Source: Serinicoccus marinus DSM 15273 (GTDB lineage: Bacteria > Actinomycetota > Actinomycetes > Actinomycetales > Dermatophilaceae). From it: a DNA stretch of 64,000 nt. The DNA is taken from the NCBI RefSeq assembly GCF_008386315.1, contig NZ_CP043808.1, positions 2,790,001 through 2,854,000 on the forward strand, read 5' to 3'. Under the pieces are notes generated by a model. It saw only the letters and a program-made list of their open reading frames with translations. It was not told the DNA's origin and made no database searches. Made by a program: the position numbers and the translations under genes. This document shows positions 44,267-54,464 of this stretch, in pieces (within the stretch, counting starts at the first letter, position 1; each line of letters starts with the position of its first letter).

Positions 44267-44602
44267 TCAGAAGGCGGCGGCGGCCATCGCGCCGACCGGG
44301 CGCGGACCGTTGTCGTTGATCTGCCAGAGCTTGGAGCGGATCGCGTCGGCGTCCTCGAGCTCCTCGATGTGGATGACCTCGACGAGCTTGTCGAGCTGGC
44401 TGGTGACCTTGTGCAGCTGCTCGGCGTTGACGTTGACGACGATCGTCATGCGGGAGACCTTGTTGTCCTCGGTCGGCCCGACGACCAGGTGGTCGATGTT
44501 GAAGTTGCGCCGGGCGAAGAGGACGGAGACCCGGGCGAGCACGCCGGGGTTGTTCTCGACCAGGACGGACAGCGCGTGACGGGTACGAGCAGCGTCGCTC
44601 AT
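44267..44602 (-). CDS. ilvN: Acetolactate synthase small subunit, short form lacking the C-terminal domain
   Basis: 111 residues. The ACT domain is intact (ALSVLVENNPGVLARVSVLF, NIDHLVVGPTEDNKVSRMTI, QLDKLVEVIHIEELED). Actinobacterial IlvN is normally about 165-175 residues with a second conserved domain. Here a short unrelated tail ending GAMAAAAF follows. The truncation point abuts the intergenic repeat. The ACT domain alone may still bind valine and activate IlvB, as in the short IlvN of E. coli AHAS I. Confidence 0.85.
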   Translation of the reverse strand: MSDAARTRHALSVLVENNPGVLARVSVLFARRNFNIDHLVVGPTEDNKVSRMTIVVNVNAEQLHKVTSQLDKLVEVIHIEELEDADAIRSKLWQINDNGPRPVGAMAAAAF

Positions 44603-44703
44603 GGTGGTGCCTTTCGTCGGGTGGTGCTGGGTGGTGTGGGGTCGGTATGCGGGGGCCGGCGTCGGGACGTCGGCGTCGCGGGGCGGGTAGTCGGACAGCA
44701 GGG

Positions 44704-46506
44704 TCACTCGTCCTCCCCGAAGTCGGGACGCACGTCGCGGGCGTGCTGGATGTCGTCGTTGCTCGTGCCGGCGGCCACCATCGGCCAGACCATGGCGTCC
44801 TGGCTGACCCGGAAGTCCACCACGACCGGCTGGTCGTCGACCGCCATGGCCGCCTCGATCGTGGCGTCGACGTCCTCGGCGCGGTCGCACCGCAGCCCGA
44901 CGCAGCCGTAGGCCGTGGCGAGCGTGGCGAAGTCCGGCACCTGCATGGAGGGGCAGCTGGCTGTGGCTGAACCGCTCGGAGTAGAACAGCGCCTGCCACT
45001 GCTTGACCATGCCGAGCGCGGCGTTGTTGATGATCGCGACCTTGATCGGGATCCCCTCGACCGAGCAGGTCGCGAGCTCCTGGTTGGTCATCTGGAAGCA
45101 GCCGTCGCCGTCGATGGCCCAGACGGTGGCCTCGGGGCGGCCGACCTTCGCGCCCATGGCGGCGGGCACGGCATACCCCATCGTCCCGAGACCGCCGGAG
45201 TTGAGCCAGCGCCGCGGCTCGTCGTAGGAGATGAACTGGCTGGCCCACATCTGGTGCTGGCCGACGCCGGCGGAAGACGGTGTCCGGCCCGGACAGCGCC
45301 CCGAGCCGCTCGATGACCAGCTGCGGTGCGAGGGCGCCATCCGAGGGCGCGTCGTAGCCGAGCGGGTAGCGCTCCTTCCAGGAGCGGCAGCGCCGCACCC
45401 ACGCTCGTGCTGCGGGGTCGCGCCGGCGGCGGTGCGCCGGGTCCACTCGGTCAGCAGCAGGTCGATGGTCTCGCGGGCGTCACCGACGAGACCGACCTCG
45501 GTGGGGAAGTTCTTGCCGATCTCGGCCGGGTCGATGTCGGCGTGGACGATGGTCGCGTCCGGGGCGAAGGTGTGCTTGGCGCCGGTCACCCGGTCGTCGA
45601 AGCGCGCGCCCAGGCTGACGATGAGGTCGGACTTCTGCAGCGTCGCGACCCCCGAGACGCTGCCGTGCATCCCGGGCATCCCCATGTGCTGGGGGTGGCT
45701 GTCGGGAAGACGCCGCGGGCCATGAGCGTCGTGACGACGGGTATGCCGGTCAGCTCGGCCAGGTCGCGGACCTGCTGGGAGGCGCCCGCGCGCAGGCAGC
45801 CGCCGCCGACGTAGAGGACCGGCCGGCGCGCGGTGAGCATGAGCTCCACGGCGTCGCGGACCGCCTCGGGGGCGGGGCTGCTGGGGGTGCGGTAGCCCGG
45901 CATAGGCAGCTGCAGCATCGACTCGTCGGCCGCGGCGACGAGGGCGTCCTTGGTCACGTCGACGAGCACCGGGCCGGGGCGTCCGGTGGAGGCGATGTGG
46001 AAGGCCGAGGCGACGGTGGCCGCGATCTCGTCCGGGTCGGTGACGAGGAAGGAGTGCTTGGTGACCGGCATGGAGATCGACCGGATGTCCGCCTCCTGGA
46101 AGGCGTCCGACCCGATGGCGGTGCTGGCGACGTTGCCGGTGATCGCGACCATCGGCACCGAGTCCATGTTGGCGTCGGCGAGCGCGGTGACCAGGTTGGT
46201 CGCCCCCGGCCCGGAGGTCGCCAGGCAGACGCCGACCTTACCGGTGGCGGCAGCATACCCCTGCGCGGCGTGGCCGGCGCCCTGCTCGTGCCGCACCAGG
46301 ATGTGGCGGACCTTCGCGCCGTAGAGCGCGTCGTAGAGCGGGAGCACCGCGCCCCCCGGCAGCCCGAAGACGTGCTCGACGCCGAGCCGCTCCAGCGTGC
46401 CCACGAGCGCCTCGGCGCCGGTCCTGCGCTCGGCGGCGGTCGAGGTGCCGCCGGTATCGCCGGGAGCGGTCGTGGTGGCCCCGTCGGGGATGTGGGTGGC
46501 GGTCAT
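44704..46506 (-). pseudogene. ilvB: Acetolactate synthase large subunit, several frame breaks
   Basis: From the ATG at 46506 the ThDP-enzyme sequence is clear ([49 protein letters not shown]). It then changes frame near 45706 (RGVFP / [12 protein letters not shown]), near 45405 (ATPQHER / WVRRCRSWKERYPLG), near 45275 (GPDTVF / AGVGQHQMWASQF) and near 44963 ([11 protein letters not shown] / [12 protein letters not shown]). It ends at 44704. [14 protein letters not shown] carries the ThDP-binding GDG. All domains are present in order, so the gene is probably intact in life and the breaks are indels in the sequence. Confidence 0.88.
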
Positions 46507-46546
46507 GGGGTGGGTCCTGACGTCCGGTGGTGTGGGCAGTGGCAAC

Positions 46547-46580
46547 AAAAAACCCCTCGGCCCGGTGGGCTGGCGAGGGG
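46547..46580 (-). terminator. Transcription attenuator in the ilvB leader
   Basis: On the minus strand CCCCTCG pairs with CGAGGGG, with an inner GCCC-ACC-GGGC helix, followed directly by six T. It lies 41-74 bp upstream of the ilvB ATG and downstream of the leader peptide, the position of an attenuator. Confidence 0.85.
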
Positions 46581-46581
46581 A

Positions 46582-46619
46582 GGACGCGTCGATGGCGAGG
46601 ATCGGCCGACGGCGCGTCC
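46582..46619 (-). promoter_or_regulatory. Pause/antiterminator-type hairpin in the ilvB leader
   Basis: GGACGCG pairs exactly with CGCGTCC across a 24-nt loop, directly after the leader peptide stop codon and directly before the terminator. This is the usual layout of the 1:2 pause hairpin in attenuated operons. Confidence 0.6.
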
Positions 46620-46661
46620 CTAGGTAATGAGTACGAGAACGAAGCACTGCATGGAGGACAT
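46620..46661 (-). CDS. ilvB leader peptide (attenuation)
   Basis: 13 codons: [13 protein letters not shown], then TAG. The run V-L-V-L-I makes translation depend on charged Val, Leu and Ile tRNAs. GAGGAGG lies 4 bp upstream of the ATG at 46661. The hairpins at 46582-46619 and 46547-46580 follow. Attenuation of ilvBNC by such a peptide is established in Corynebacterium glutamicum. Confidence 0.85.
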   Translation of the reverse strand: MSSMQCFVLVLIT

Positions 46662-46731
46662 ACAACCTCCTCGGATGCCGCCGCGTCAACCCCGTGCATA
46701 GGTATGTGACCGGACGCACACTCATACAGAT

Positions 46732-46745
46732 AACGATATGTCGTT
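46732..46745. promoter_or_regulatory. Inverted repeat AACGA-TATG-TCGTT between ilvB leader and PadR gene
   Basis: 5-bp perfect arms in an AT-richer stretch (46680-46790) that must hold the divergent promoters of ilvB and the PadR gene. GTATG/CATAC arms at 46703-46726 form a second, wider repeat. Candidate PadR operator; a PadR protein autoregulating from here is inferred. Confidence 0.45.
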
Positions 46746-46824
46746 GCCATGACGAGACACATCTTGTTAGTCTTTCCGTATGACGCGCGGGGCCTCCGCG
46801 CCAGCGACGAGAGAGGGGACGCAC

Positions 46825-47631
46825 ATGACGTCTCGACAGAACTTCGGTGGCTTCGGCAACCTCGACGACCAGATCTTCGGACCCCACGGCCTGCTCGGCC
46901 AGGTCTTCGGCCAGCAGGGCGGGCCCTTCGGTCCGCACGGTTCCGGCGGCCGCGGCCGGCGCGGCGGCCCCTTCGGTCCGCAGGGCTTCGGCCCCCAGGG
47001 CGGCCCGCGTCGGGCGCGCCGCGGCGACGTCCGCAACGCGGTGCTGCACCTGCTGCAGCGGGAGCCGATGAACGGCTACCAGCTCATGCAGGAGATCGAG
47101 CAGAGCTCCGGCGGCGCGTGGCGGCCGAGCTCCGGTGCGATCTATCCCGCGCTCGCCCAGCTCGAGGACGAGGGCCTGGTCTCCCAGACCGAGGTCGACG
47201 GGCGCCGCGCCTACGAGCTCACCGAGGCCGGTCGCGCCGCCGCGGAGGACCTGCCCCCGCAGGGCTGGGCCGGCGGCGAGGAGCCGGACGACCCCTGGGC
47301 GGACCAGCGCGGGCGGGGCGAGCGGCACGGCCACCGGGATCGCGGCCACGGGCGGGGTGGACACGGCGGTCACGGAAGCCGGGAGCAGCGCAGCAGCGCC
47401 GGGACGCTGTGGAAGGCCCTGGGCAGCGTGGCGATGGCCACCCAGGCGGTGGGCCAGTCCGGCCAGGTCGAGCTCAACCAGGAGGCGGCCGACCTGCTCG
47501 ACCGCACCCGGCGCGACCTCTACCGCCTGCTCGCCGAGGCCGAGGTCGCCCGCGACGAGTCGCAGGACGAGGGGCCCGAGGACCACGACGACCCCGAGGA
47601 GATCACCGAGGGCGAGATCGTCGAGGACTGA
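46825..47631 (+). CDS. PadR-family transcriptional regulator with Gly/Phe-rich N-terminus
   Basis: 268 residues from the ATG at 46825, chosen for GAGAGGGGAC upstream; an ATG at 46780 lacks an RBS. The first 75 residues are low-complexity repeats of FGPHG, FGPQG and GGPFG type. The winged helix follows ([39 protein letters not shown]). A His/Gly/Arg-rich segment (about 160-190) and a helical C-terminus of a typical PadR type complete it. It diverges from the ilvB leader. Confidence 0.87.
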   Translation: MTSRQNFGGFGNLDDQIFGPHGLLGQVFGQQGGPFGPHGSGGRGRRGGPFGPQGFGPQGGPRRARRGDVRNAVLHLLQREPMNGYQLMQEIEQSSGGAWRPSSGAIYPALAQLEDEGLVSQTEVDGRRAYELTEAGRAAAEDLPPQGWAGGEEPDDPWADQRGRGERHGHRDRGHGRGGHGGHGSREQRSSAGTLWKALGSVAMATQAVGQSGQVELNQEAADLLDRTRRDLYRLLAEAEVARDESQDEGPEDHDDPEEITEGEIVED

Positions 47632-47634
47632 CCC

Positions 47635-47800
47635 CGGGCGACCGCGAGCGCAGCGAGCCTGGTTGCCCGGAACGACGGGAACGAGCGAGCGAAGCGAGCC
47701 CCGGGCGGAGTGGGGGGACCCGGGGGCGGAGCCCCCGGGCGTGGGGGCGGAGCCCCCGGGCGTGGGGGAACCCGGGGGCGGCGCCCCCGGGCGTGGCATT
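47635..47800. repeat. Intergenic repeat element, copy 2 (between PadR gene and lpdA)
   Basis: Shares the 24-bp core at 47641-47664 with copy 1 and then CCGGAAC and GAGCGAAGCGAG. It ends in three close hairpins of the form CCCGGGGGCGGAGCCCCCGGG at about 47719-47796, each followed by CGTGG. It separates two co-directional genes and could terminate the PadR transcript. Confidence 0.75.
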
Positions 47801-47811
47801 AGTGTGAGCCC

Positions 47812-49212
47812 ATGGCCGATCACTATGACGTTGTTGTCCTGGGCGCCGGCCCCGGCGGGTATGTCGCGGCGATCCGCGCGTCCCAGCTGGGCAAGAAGGT
47901 GGCCGTCGTCGAGAAGCAGTACTGGGGCGGGGTCTGTCTCAACGTCGGGTGCATCCCGAGCAAGGCGCTGCTGAAGAACGCCGCGCTGGCGCACACGCTC
48001 CACCACGAGAAGGACCTCTACGGCATCGAGGGCGAGGCGACCATGTCCTACGCCCCGGCCCACCAGCGCAGCCGCAAGGTCAGCGCGGGCATCGTCAAGG
48101 GCGTCCACTTCCTCATGAAGAAGAACAAGATCACCGAGGTGGACGGGTGGGGCACGCTGACCTCGGCGACCTCGATGGACGTCGAGGGCGAGGACGGCAA
48201 CTCCACGCAGCTGACCTTCGACCACCTCATCCTGGCCACCGGCTCGGTGACCAAGATGCTGCCGGGCGTCGAGGTGAGCAAGAACGTCGTGACCTACGAG
48301 GAGCAGATCCTCGACGAGGAGCTGCCCGGCTCGATCGTCATCGCCGGCTCCGGCGCGATCGGTGTCGAGTTCGCCTACGTCATGGCCAACTACGGCGTCG
48401 ACGTGACCATCGTCGAGTTCCTCGACCGGATCGTCCCGCTCGAGGAGCCGGAGATCTCCAAGACCCTGGCCAAGGAGTACAAGAAGCTCGGCGTGAAGAT
48501 CATGACGAGCACCAAGGTCGACAACGTCGAGGACACCGGCGACGGGGTCAAGGTCACCGTGACGCCCGCCGACGGCGGCGACTCGCAGACGCTGGAGGCC
48601 GACAAGCTGCTCTCCGCGATCGGCTTCGCCCCGCGGGTCGAGGGCTTCGGCCTCGAGACGACCGGCGTGGAGCTCACCGACCGCGGCGCCATCGCGGTCG
48701 ACGACTACCTGCGCACCAACGTCGACAACGTGTATGCCATCGGTGACGTCACCGCGAAGCTCATGCTCGCGCACACCGCCGAGTCCCAGGGCATCATCGC
48801 CGCCGAGACGCTGGCCGGCGCCGAGACGATGCCGCTGGACTACACCTTCATCCCGCGCGCGACCTACTGCCACCCGCAGATCGCCTCCATGGGGATGACC
48901 GAGCAGGCGGCCAAGGACGCCGGGCACGACGTCAAGACCGCGCAGTTCCCCTTCTCGGCCAACGGCAAGGCGATGGGCCAGGGCGAGAGCGTCGGCTTCG
49001 TCAAGGTGGTCGCGGACGCGAAGTACAACGAGATCCTCGGCGCGCACATGATCGGCCCGGACGTCACCGAGCTGCTGCCGGTGCTCAACCTGGCGCAGAC
49101 CTGGGACCTCACCGCCGACGAGATGTCGCGCGTCGTCTTCGCCCACCCGACGCTGGGCGAGGCGGTCAAGGAGGCCGTCCACGGCATCGCCGGGCACATG
49201 ATCAACCTCTGA
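47812..49212 (+). CDS. lpdA: Dihydrolipoyl dehydrogenase
   Basis: 466 residues. FAD loop GAGPGGY (11-17); redox disulfide C42-C47 in [15 protein letters not shown] loop [21 protein letters not shown] motif; active-site His near 444 in AHPTLGEAV. It reoxidises dihydrolipoamide in the 2-oxoacid dehydrogenase complexes and glycine cleavage. No E1 or E2 genes adjoin it, so it probably serves several complexes. Confidence 0.96.
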   Translation: MADHYDVVVLGAGPGGYVAAIRASQLGKKVAVVEKQYWGGVCLNVGCIPSKALLKNAALAHTLHHEKDLYGIEGEATMSYAPAHQRSRKVSAGIVKGVHFLMKKNKITEVDGWGTLTSATSMDVEGEDGNSTQLTFDHLILATGSVTKMLPGVEVSKNVVTYEEQILDEELPGSIVIAGSGAIGVEFAYVMANYGVDVTIVEFLDRIVPLEEPEISKTLAKEYKKLGVKIMTSTKVDNVEDTGDGVKVTVTPADGGDSQTLEADKLLSAIGFAPRVEGFGLETTGVELTDRGAIAVDDYLRTNVDNVYAIGDVTAKLMLAHTAESQGIIAAETLAGAETMPLDYTFIPRATYCHPQIASMGMTEQAAKDAGHDVKTAQFPFSANGKAMGQGESVGFVKVVADAKYNEILGAHMIGPDVTELLPVLNLAQTWDLTADEMSRVVFAHPTLGEAVKEAVHGIAGHMINL

Positions 49213-49234
49213 GCCGACGGCGCGGGGCGGCCGG

Positions 49235-50769
49235 GTGGTGACCCGACCGAGCATCGGCCGTGCCGCGCTGCTCGTCTCCGGCCTGACCGGCGTCTCCACA
49301 CTGCTCGGCTTCGTCCGGGACGCGGTCATCGCCGCGGTCTACGGCGCCGGTCCGCAGCTCGACGCCTACTTCGTCGCGCTCGGCCTGGCCAACATCGTGC
49401 TGGGGCTGCTCGGCACCTCGCTGACCCGCGCCAGCACGCCGGTGCTGGCCCGGGAGGCCGACGGTGAGGAGGTATGCCGCGGCCACCGCACCTTCGACGT
49501 CGTCCTGACCCCGCGCTGGTCGGCATCGGGGCCCTGAGCGTGGCCCTCGGCATCGCCGCGGCGCCGGTGTCGCGCCTGCTGGCGCCCGGCCTGACCGGCG
49601 AGGCGGCGGACCTGCTGGTGCTGCTGACCCGGATCGTCCTGGTCACCACGGTCGTCGTCGCGGCCACCGACCTGCTGGTCGCTCAGGCGCAGGCGCACGG
49701 CGTCTTCCGGTGGGGCGCGCTGCAGGGCGTCCCCTTCAACCTGGTGATGATCGGCTGCGCGGGGCTACTCGGCCCCCGCATCGGGGTCGTCGCGCTCGCG
49801 GTGGGCTTCCTCGTCGGCTCCCTGGCCCGGCTCGCGCTGCAGCTCGTGCCCCTCGTCCGGCACCGCTGGCCGGTCCGGCCACGGCTGCGCGGCGACTCCC
49901 CCGGCGTGCGCGAGATCACGGCGCTGCTGCCGCCCCTCGTGCTCGGTCAGGCGATGCTCAACGTCAACACCCTCGTCGACCGGGCGGTGGCCTCCACGGT
50001 GGGCGAGGGCGCCGTCTCGGCGGTCTTCCTCGGCTGGCGGCTGGTCAACCTGCCGGAGATGCTCGTCGTGGCCGCGCTGGTGGCACCGCTCTACCCCGCG
50101 ATGGCGGCGGCCGCCGCGCAGGACGACGGTCGCGCCCGGCTGCGCCGGCTGGTGCACCGCGGGCTGGCCGTGTCGCTCACCCTGCTCGGGCCGGTCGCGG
50201 TCGTGCTGCTCGTCGCGCCCGTCCCGGTGGTGACCCTCGCCTTCGGCCGCGGCGCGTTCGACGCCGACGCGGTGCGGCTGACCGCCGTGGCCGTGCTGTG
50301 GTTCGTGCCGGGACTGCTGGCCCTCGCGTGCCGGCAGGTGCTCGTCAGCGCCTGCTACACCGTGGGTGACACCCGCGGCCCCGTCGCGATCGGGGCGGTC
50401 GTGATGGTCGTCAACGTGGTGGGCGACCTCGTGCTCGCTCCCGTCCTCGGGGTCGCCGGCATCGTCATCGCCACCTCGGCCTCGCTGCTCGTGGCGGCCA
50501 CCCTCACCGGGTGGTGGGCGGCCTCCCGGCACCACCTCGTGCCGGTCCGCGCCAGTGCGCTGCTGCTAGGCCGCGCCGCTCTCGCGCTGCTGGCCGCGAC
50601 GCTGCTGGCCCGCCTCGCCGTCGGCGCCATAGACCCCGAACCTGTCTGGGCCACGGCCCTGCTGGTCCTGGTGACCGCCGCCCTCGGCTACCAGCTCGCC
50701 CTGGCGGTCCTGCGGGCGCCGGAGCGCTTCGTGGCGCTGGAGGTCGCGCGACAGCTCGTGCGCCGCTGA
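49235..50769 (+). pseudogene. MurJ/MviN-like lipid flippase, frame broken near 49509
   Basis: The first frame begins at GTG 49235 ([36 protein letters not shown]) and stops at 49537. The continuation (ALVGIGALSVALGIAAAP to the stop at 50769) is in another frame. Adding one C to CCCC at 49509-49512 restores DVVLTPALVGIG. About 12-14 hydrophobic helices and PPLVLGQAMLNVNTLVDRAV fit the MurJ/MOP superfamily. It could flip lipid II or another polyprenyl-linked sugar. Confidence 0.82.
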
Positions 50770-51948
50770 CGGCGCGGTGACCACCTCCGTCGGCTCCGCC
50801 AGCAGCCGGCCGGCGAGGAGCCGCAGCACCGGCCCGGGGTCGCGTGGGTCGGCGACGCTGTGGCGCGCACCCAGACCCCACCGCAGGCTGCCGAGGACGT
50901 CCGCGACGACCCCGCCCCGACGCTCCTGGACAGCCCGTCGCAGATCACCCGGCAGCCACTGGTAACGCATCCCGGGTCGCCCGGCCGCGAGCTCGGGCAC
51001 GGGCATACCGGCGCCCGCGCGCAGACCCGCGTCCACCAGCCCGGGCCGCGCGGCCTCAGCCAGGGCGAGCGACCCGAAGAAGCGCCCGTTGAGGTCGATG
51101 AGCCGGTGGACGCCGTCTCGCCCCACCAGGAACTGCAGCTCCACCAGGCCGCTCCACCCCAGCCGGCCGAGCAGCAGCTCGCAGCGCTCGGCGAGCACCG
51201 GGTCGACCGGCACGGTGCGGGCCCGGGCCGAGGCGCCGGAGGGGGTCGGGAAGACGCACGGGGAGACCTGCTGGACCCGACCCGTCAGCCTGCCCTCGTG
51301 CACGACCCCGATGAGGGCCGACAGGACGCCGTCCACGGGCTCCTGCAGGACCGGCTCGTCGTGCTCCGAGGCGAAGGCCAGCAGGTGCCGCTCGAGCTCG
51401 GCCGACGTGCGGCACACCGCTGTCTCGATCCGGTGCCGCCGGTCGTGGTGGGGCGTCCAGTGGCGGCGGTTCTTGACCACCACCGGCAGCGCGACCTCCT
51501 GCCAGGGCTCGGGTGCCAGCGTGCGGGTCGCCGGGGTCGCCAGCCCGGCGTCCTGCGCCATCCGGTGCAGGGTGAGCTTGTCCATGCCGGCGGCGACCAC
51601 CGCGGCGGCAGGGTGCGCGACCGTCGCGGCCAGTCGCTCGCGGTGGTGCGCGAGGGCCGCCATCCAGTCGTCTCCCGAGCCGACCACCACGTCGTAGCGG
51701 CCCTCGGCCAGAGCCGCCCCCAGACCCCGGAGGAAGGCGCCCTGCTCGCCGCTCGGACGGGGCACCGGGTGCAGGGCGTGGACCGCGTCGGAGGCGCCGG
51801 CCAGCCCGCCGTCGGCCCGGCTCGAGCCGAGCCCGACGCGCCACCCCGCCCGACGCAGCGCCCGGGCCGCCGTCACGGCCCCCCGGTCCCGTGCGTGCGC
51901 AAGGATCAGCACCGCACGCGGGGTGCGGCTGCGTCGCGCGACAGGCAT
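50566..51948 (-). CDS. ATP-grasp-domain protein (carboxylate-amine ligase-like)
   Basis: 460 residues from the ATG at 51948. An N-terminal Rossmann-like region (PRAVLILAHARDRGAVTAAR) precedes the ATP-grasp core: AAGMDKLTLHRMAQDAGLATP, LPVVVKNRRHW, EPVLQEPVDGVLS and the metal-binding RLIDLNGRFFGSLALAE. Such enzymes join a carboxylate to an amine through acyl phosphate; the substrate is unknown. The C-terminal 68 residues or so run antisense to the MurJ-like gene (204-bp overlap), so the true end may be earlier and an indel near 50770 is possible. Confidence 0.72.
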   Translation of the reverse strand: MPVARRSRTPRAVLILAHARDRGAVTAARALRRAGWRVGLGSSRADGGLAGASDAVHALHPVPRPSGEQGAFLRGLGAALAEGRYDVVVGSGDDWMAALAHHRERLAATVAHPAAAVVAAGMDKLTLHRMAQDAGLATPATRTLAPEPWQEVALPVVVKNRRHWTPHHDRRHRIETAVCRTSAELERHLLAFASEHDEPVLQEPVDGVLSALIGVVHEGRLTGRVQQVSPCVFPTPSGASARARTVPVDPVLAERCELLLGRLGWSGLVELQFLVGRDGVHRLIDLNGRFFGSLALAEAARPGLVDAGLRAGAGMPVPELAAGRPGMRYQWLPGDLRRAVQERRGGVVADVLGSLRWGLGARHSVADPRDPGPVLRLLAGRLLAEPTEVVTAPSAAHELSRDLQRHEALRRPQDRQGELVAEGGGHQDQQGRGPDRFGVYGADGEAGQQRRGQQRESGAA

Positions 51949-52043
51949 GCGCCCCACCGTAGGCGCCGGTGATGGGATGCCGGTGAGAATCGCCGGGCGA
52001 CCCGCGATCTGCTCGCGCTCCGAGGGGGGATAACCCCCGACCA

Positions 52044-52073
52044 GGTCCGGTGGTCCACCGGCTCCACCGGACC
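52044..52073 (+). repeat. Inverted repeat upstream of the PspC gene
   Basis: GGTCCGGTGG (52044-52053) and CCACCGGACC (52064-52073) are perfect complements with a 10-nt loop. GGGGGATAACCCCC lies just before (52025-52038). Either could be an operator or leader hairpin. Confidence 0.45.
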
Positions 52074-52098
52074 GGCGCCGCGCGGCAACCTTGATGTC

Positions 52099-52605
52099 AT
52101 GAACGAGAACCCCAGCTCCGCACCCACCTCCGACCTCCCCCCGATCCTGCCGCAGCCCGCCGCGCAGCAGGAGCGCTCCGGCTCCCTGGACGGCACGTAT
52201 GCCGCCCTGCGCCGCCTCCCCGCCCGCCGCACCGACCAGGCCGTCCTCGGCGGTGTCTGCGCCACCGTCGCCGACCGGCTCGGGGTCGCCCCGGTCGCCG
52301 TCCGCGCCGCCGCCGTGCTCGTGGCGCTGCTCGGCGGCGTGGGGATCGGGATCTACCTCATCGCCTGGACCGTGCTGCCGGACCGCACCGGCAGCACCCA
52401 CGTCGAGCAGGGCCTGCGCCACGGCCGCGGCCGCTCGCTCATCGTCCTGGCCCTCGGCGGGTTCGCCATGCTCGGCGTGCTCGGCGGCGGCCTGTCCTTC
52501 CTCGCGGCGATCCTGCCCGAGCTCCTCGGTGTCGCCGTCCTGGCCGCCGCGGGCTACTGGGCCTGGGGCCGGCTCTCCGCCCGGCGCGAGGAGGCCACCG
52601 GCTGA
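52099..52605 (+). CDS. PspC-domain membrane protein
   Basis: 168 residues. A Pro/Ser-rich start precedes the PspC domain (LPARRTDQAVLGGVCATVAD, VRAAAVLVALLGGVGIGIYL, AWTVLPDR) with a first helix at about 72-92. Two further hydrophobic segments lie at about 112-150. PspC domains are linked to envelope-stress (phage shock) responses. It starts at ATG 52099 and is followed by a terminator. Confidence 0.87.
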   Translation: MNENPSSAPTSDLPPILPQPAAQQERSGSLDGTYAALRRLPARRTDQAVLGGVCATVADRLGVAPVAVRAAAVLVALLGGVGIGIYLIAWTVLPDRTGSTHVEQGLRHGRGRSLIVLALGGFAMLGVLGGGLSFLAAILPELLGVAVLAAAGYWAWGRLSARREEATG

Positions 52606-52641
52606 CGAGGCAGGGACTCCTCGTCACCCTCTGGGTGGCCC

Positions 52642-52670
52642 CGCCGGTCGGACCTCGTGTCCGACCGGCG
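52642..52670 (+). terminator. Terminator between the PspC and coiled-coil genes
   Basis: 11-bp stem CGCCGGTCGGA with its exact complement and a 7-nt loop, between convergent genes. Confidence 0.7.
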
Positions 52671-52689
52671 CCGTCGTGCGCGGGCGCGC

Positions 52690-53624
52690 TCAGGCGTCCA
52701 CGAGCCGCGTGCGCAGGTCGACGAGCTCCTCGACCAGGGCCTGCGCAGCGGCCAGGCGGTCCGCGGCCCAGGCGACCGCCTCGTCGACCCGGGCGGTGAG
52801 GTCCTCGGCGCTCAGCGGGTCGAAGAACCGCCCGTCACCGGCCGGGAAGTCCGCCAGGTCCGGCACCGCGACCTCCGGCAGGTCCGAGGCCGCGAGCTCG
52901 TCGCGCAGGTGCCCGACGACCTCGTCGGCGGCGGCGACCTGGCGCCGCACCGCGCGCAGCCCGTCGAACCAGTAGAGCCCGCCGTGCGGGTCGGCCATCG
53001 AGACCGACGCCTCGATCCCGGCCGCCACGACCGGGATGCGCCGGTGCACCCGCTCCAGCTCGGCCACCAGCTGCCGGGCGACGGGGAGCACCACGTCGAC
53101 CTCGGCCCGCTGGCTGATCTGCCGCTGCCTCCGCTCGGCCCAGCCGAGGACCTCTCGGGGTCCACGACCTCCTCGGCAGTCCCGCGCGTGGACCGACCGC
53201 CGAGGTGACCGCGTGCCCGCGACGCGAGGACGAGGTCGCTGAGCGCCTCCTGGTAGGCCGTCTCGGGGTCCCCGAGCAGGGCGATGTCACCGTCGAGCCG
53301 GTCCGCCTCGAGTGCCAGCGTGGCCAGCCTCGCCTGGATCTCCTCCACCCGGGCCGCCGCCTCCTGCGCCTGGGCGAGCTCCTCGACCCGACGCTCGTCC
53401 AGCGTCCCGTCGAGCATCGCCCGCAGCCGCGCCACGCCGATGCCGTGCAGCCGGTCGACGTGCGCCTGCTCGGCGGCATACGCCCGCTCGCGCTCGGCGA
53501 GCAGCGCGCGGTCGCGGTCGATGCGCGGCTGCAGCAGCTCGCGCGAGAGCCGCAGCCGGCGCCACCGCGAGCGCTCGTGCTCCAGATCGAGCACCCGCTC
53601 GCGGAGCCGTCCGAGATCGGCCAC
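52690..53624 (-). pseudogene. Coiled-coil protein of unknown function, frame broken near 53158
   Basis: From the GTG at 53624 the first frame is a charged helical protein (LRERVLDLEHERSRWRRL, AEQAHVDRLHGIGVARL, ELAQAQEAAARVEEIQARLA). It shifts near 53158. The rest (REVLGWAERRQRQISQRAEV to LVEELVDLRTRLVDA) lies in another frame ending at 52690. Adding one C to the CCCC at 53157-53160 (minus strand) joins them, giving about 311 residues. No recognised family. Its start is 1 bp from the stop of the membrane protein gene upstream. Confidence 0.65.
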
Positions 53625-53625
53625 G

Positions 53626-54027
53626 TCAGTCCGCGGTCGCCGGCTCGGCCGGCACCACGGACATCAGCTGCCGCGCCGCGAGGAGGCACAGCACCCCGCC
53701 GAAGGCGCTCAGCACCAGGCCCGGCCCCGGCATCCACCCCTGGAGCCCCACCCGGCTCAGCAACGAGACCACCTGCCACACCGGCAGCCCGACCCCCACC
53801 GCCCCGCACAGCAGCGCCTGGCCGATCACCAGCGTCCGCAGCCGGGCGGCGGGCAGCAGCCCTCCCGCGAGCGCGAGGAGCCCGGCGTAGAAGACCCACA
53901 GCCCCGCGCCGACCGCGCCGCTCACCGGCCCCAGGTGGGTGTAGACCCAGGGGAGGAAGCCGCCCAGCGCCATCATCCCGGCGGCGAGCAGGAGCCGGCC
54001 CTGACCGGGGGCACGTCGCGACCGCAT
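53626..54027 (-). CDS. Small membrane protein of unknown function
   Basis: 133 residues from the ATG at 54027. Four hydrophobic helices (about 11-30, 38-60, 66-88 and 100-122) follow a basic start (RSRRAPGQG). It is coupled to the coiled-coil gene downstream. No family recognised. Confidence 0.65.
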   Translation of the reverse strand: MRSRRAPGQGRLLLAAGMMALGGFLPWVYTHLGPVSGAVGAGLWVFYAGLLALAGGLLPAARLRTLVIGQALLCGAVGVGLPVWQVVSLLSRVGLQGWMPGPGLVLSAFGGVLCLLAARQLMSVVPAEPATAD

Positions 54028-54182
54028 GCGGGCACTGTATGCCACCACCGGCCTCCTCCCGGTGCCGCTCGGCGCACCCTGTCCACCGTTCGGCGCACCA
54101 CGCCACCGCTGTGCTTGCCGCGGCGTCCGGGCTTCGGTTGCGTGGTCCCCCGACCACACGTCCCGCAGAGCAAGGAGGCTCC

Positions 54183-54460
<278 letters not shown>

Positions 54461-54464
<4 letters not shown>

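Noticed and set aside
46780..46824. Upstream ATG for the PadR regulator
   Set aside because: No RBS precedes 46780, whereas 46825 has a purine-rich RBS at good spacing and starts the family-like repeat region.
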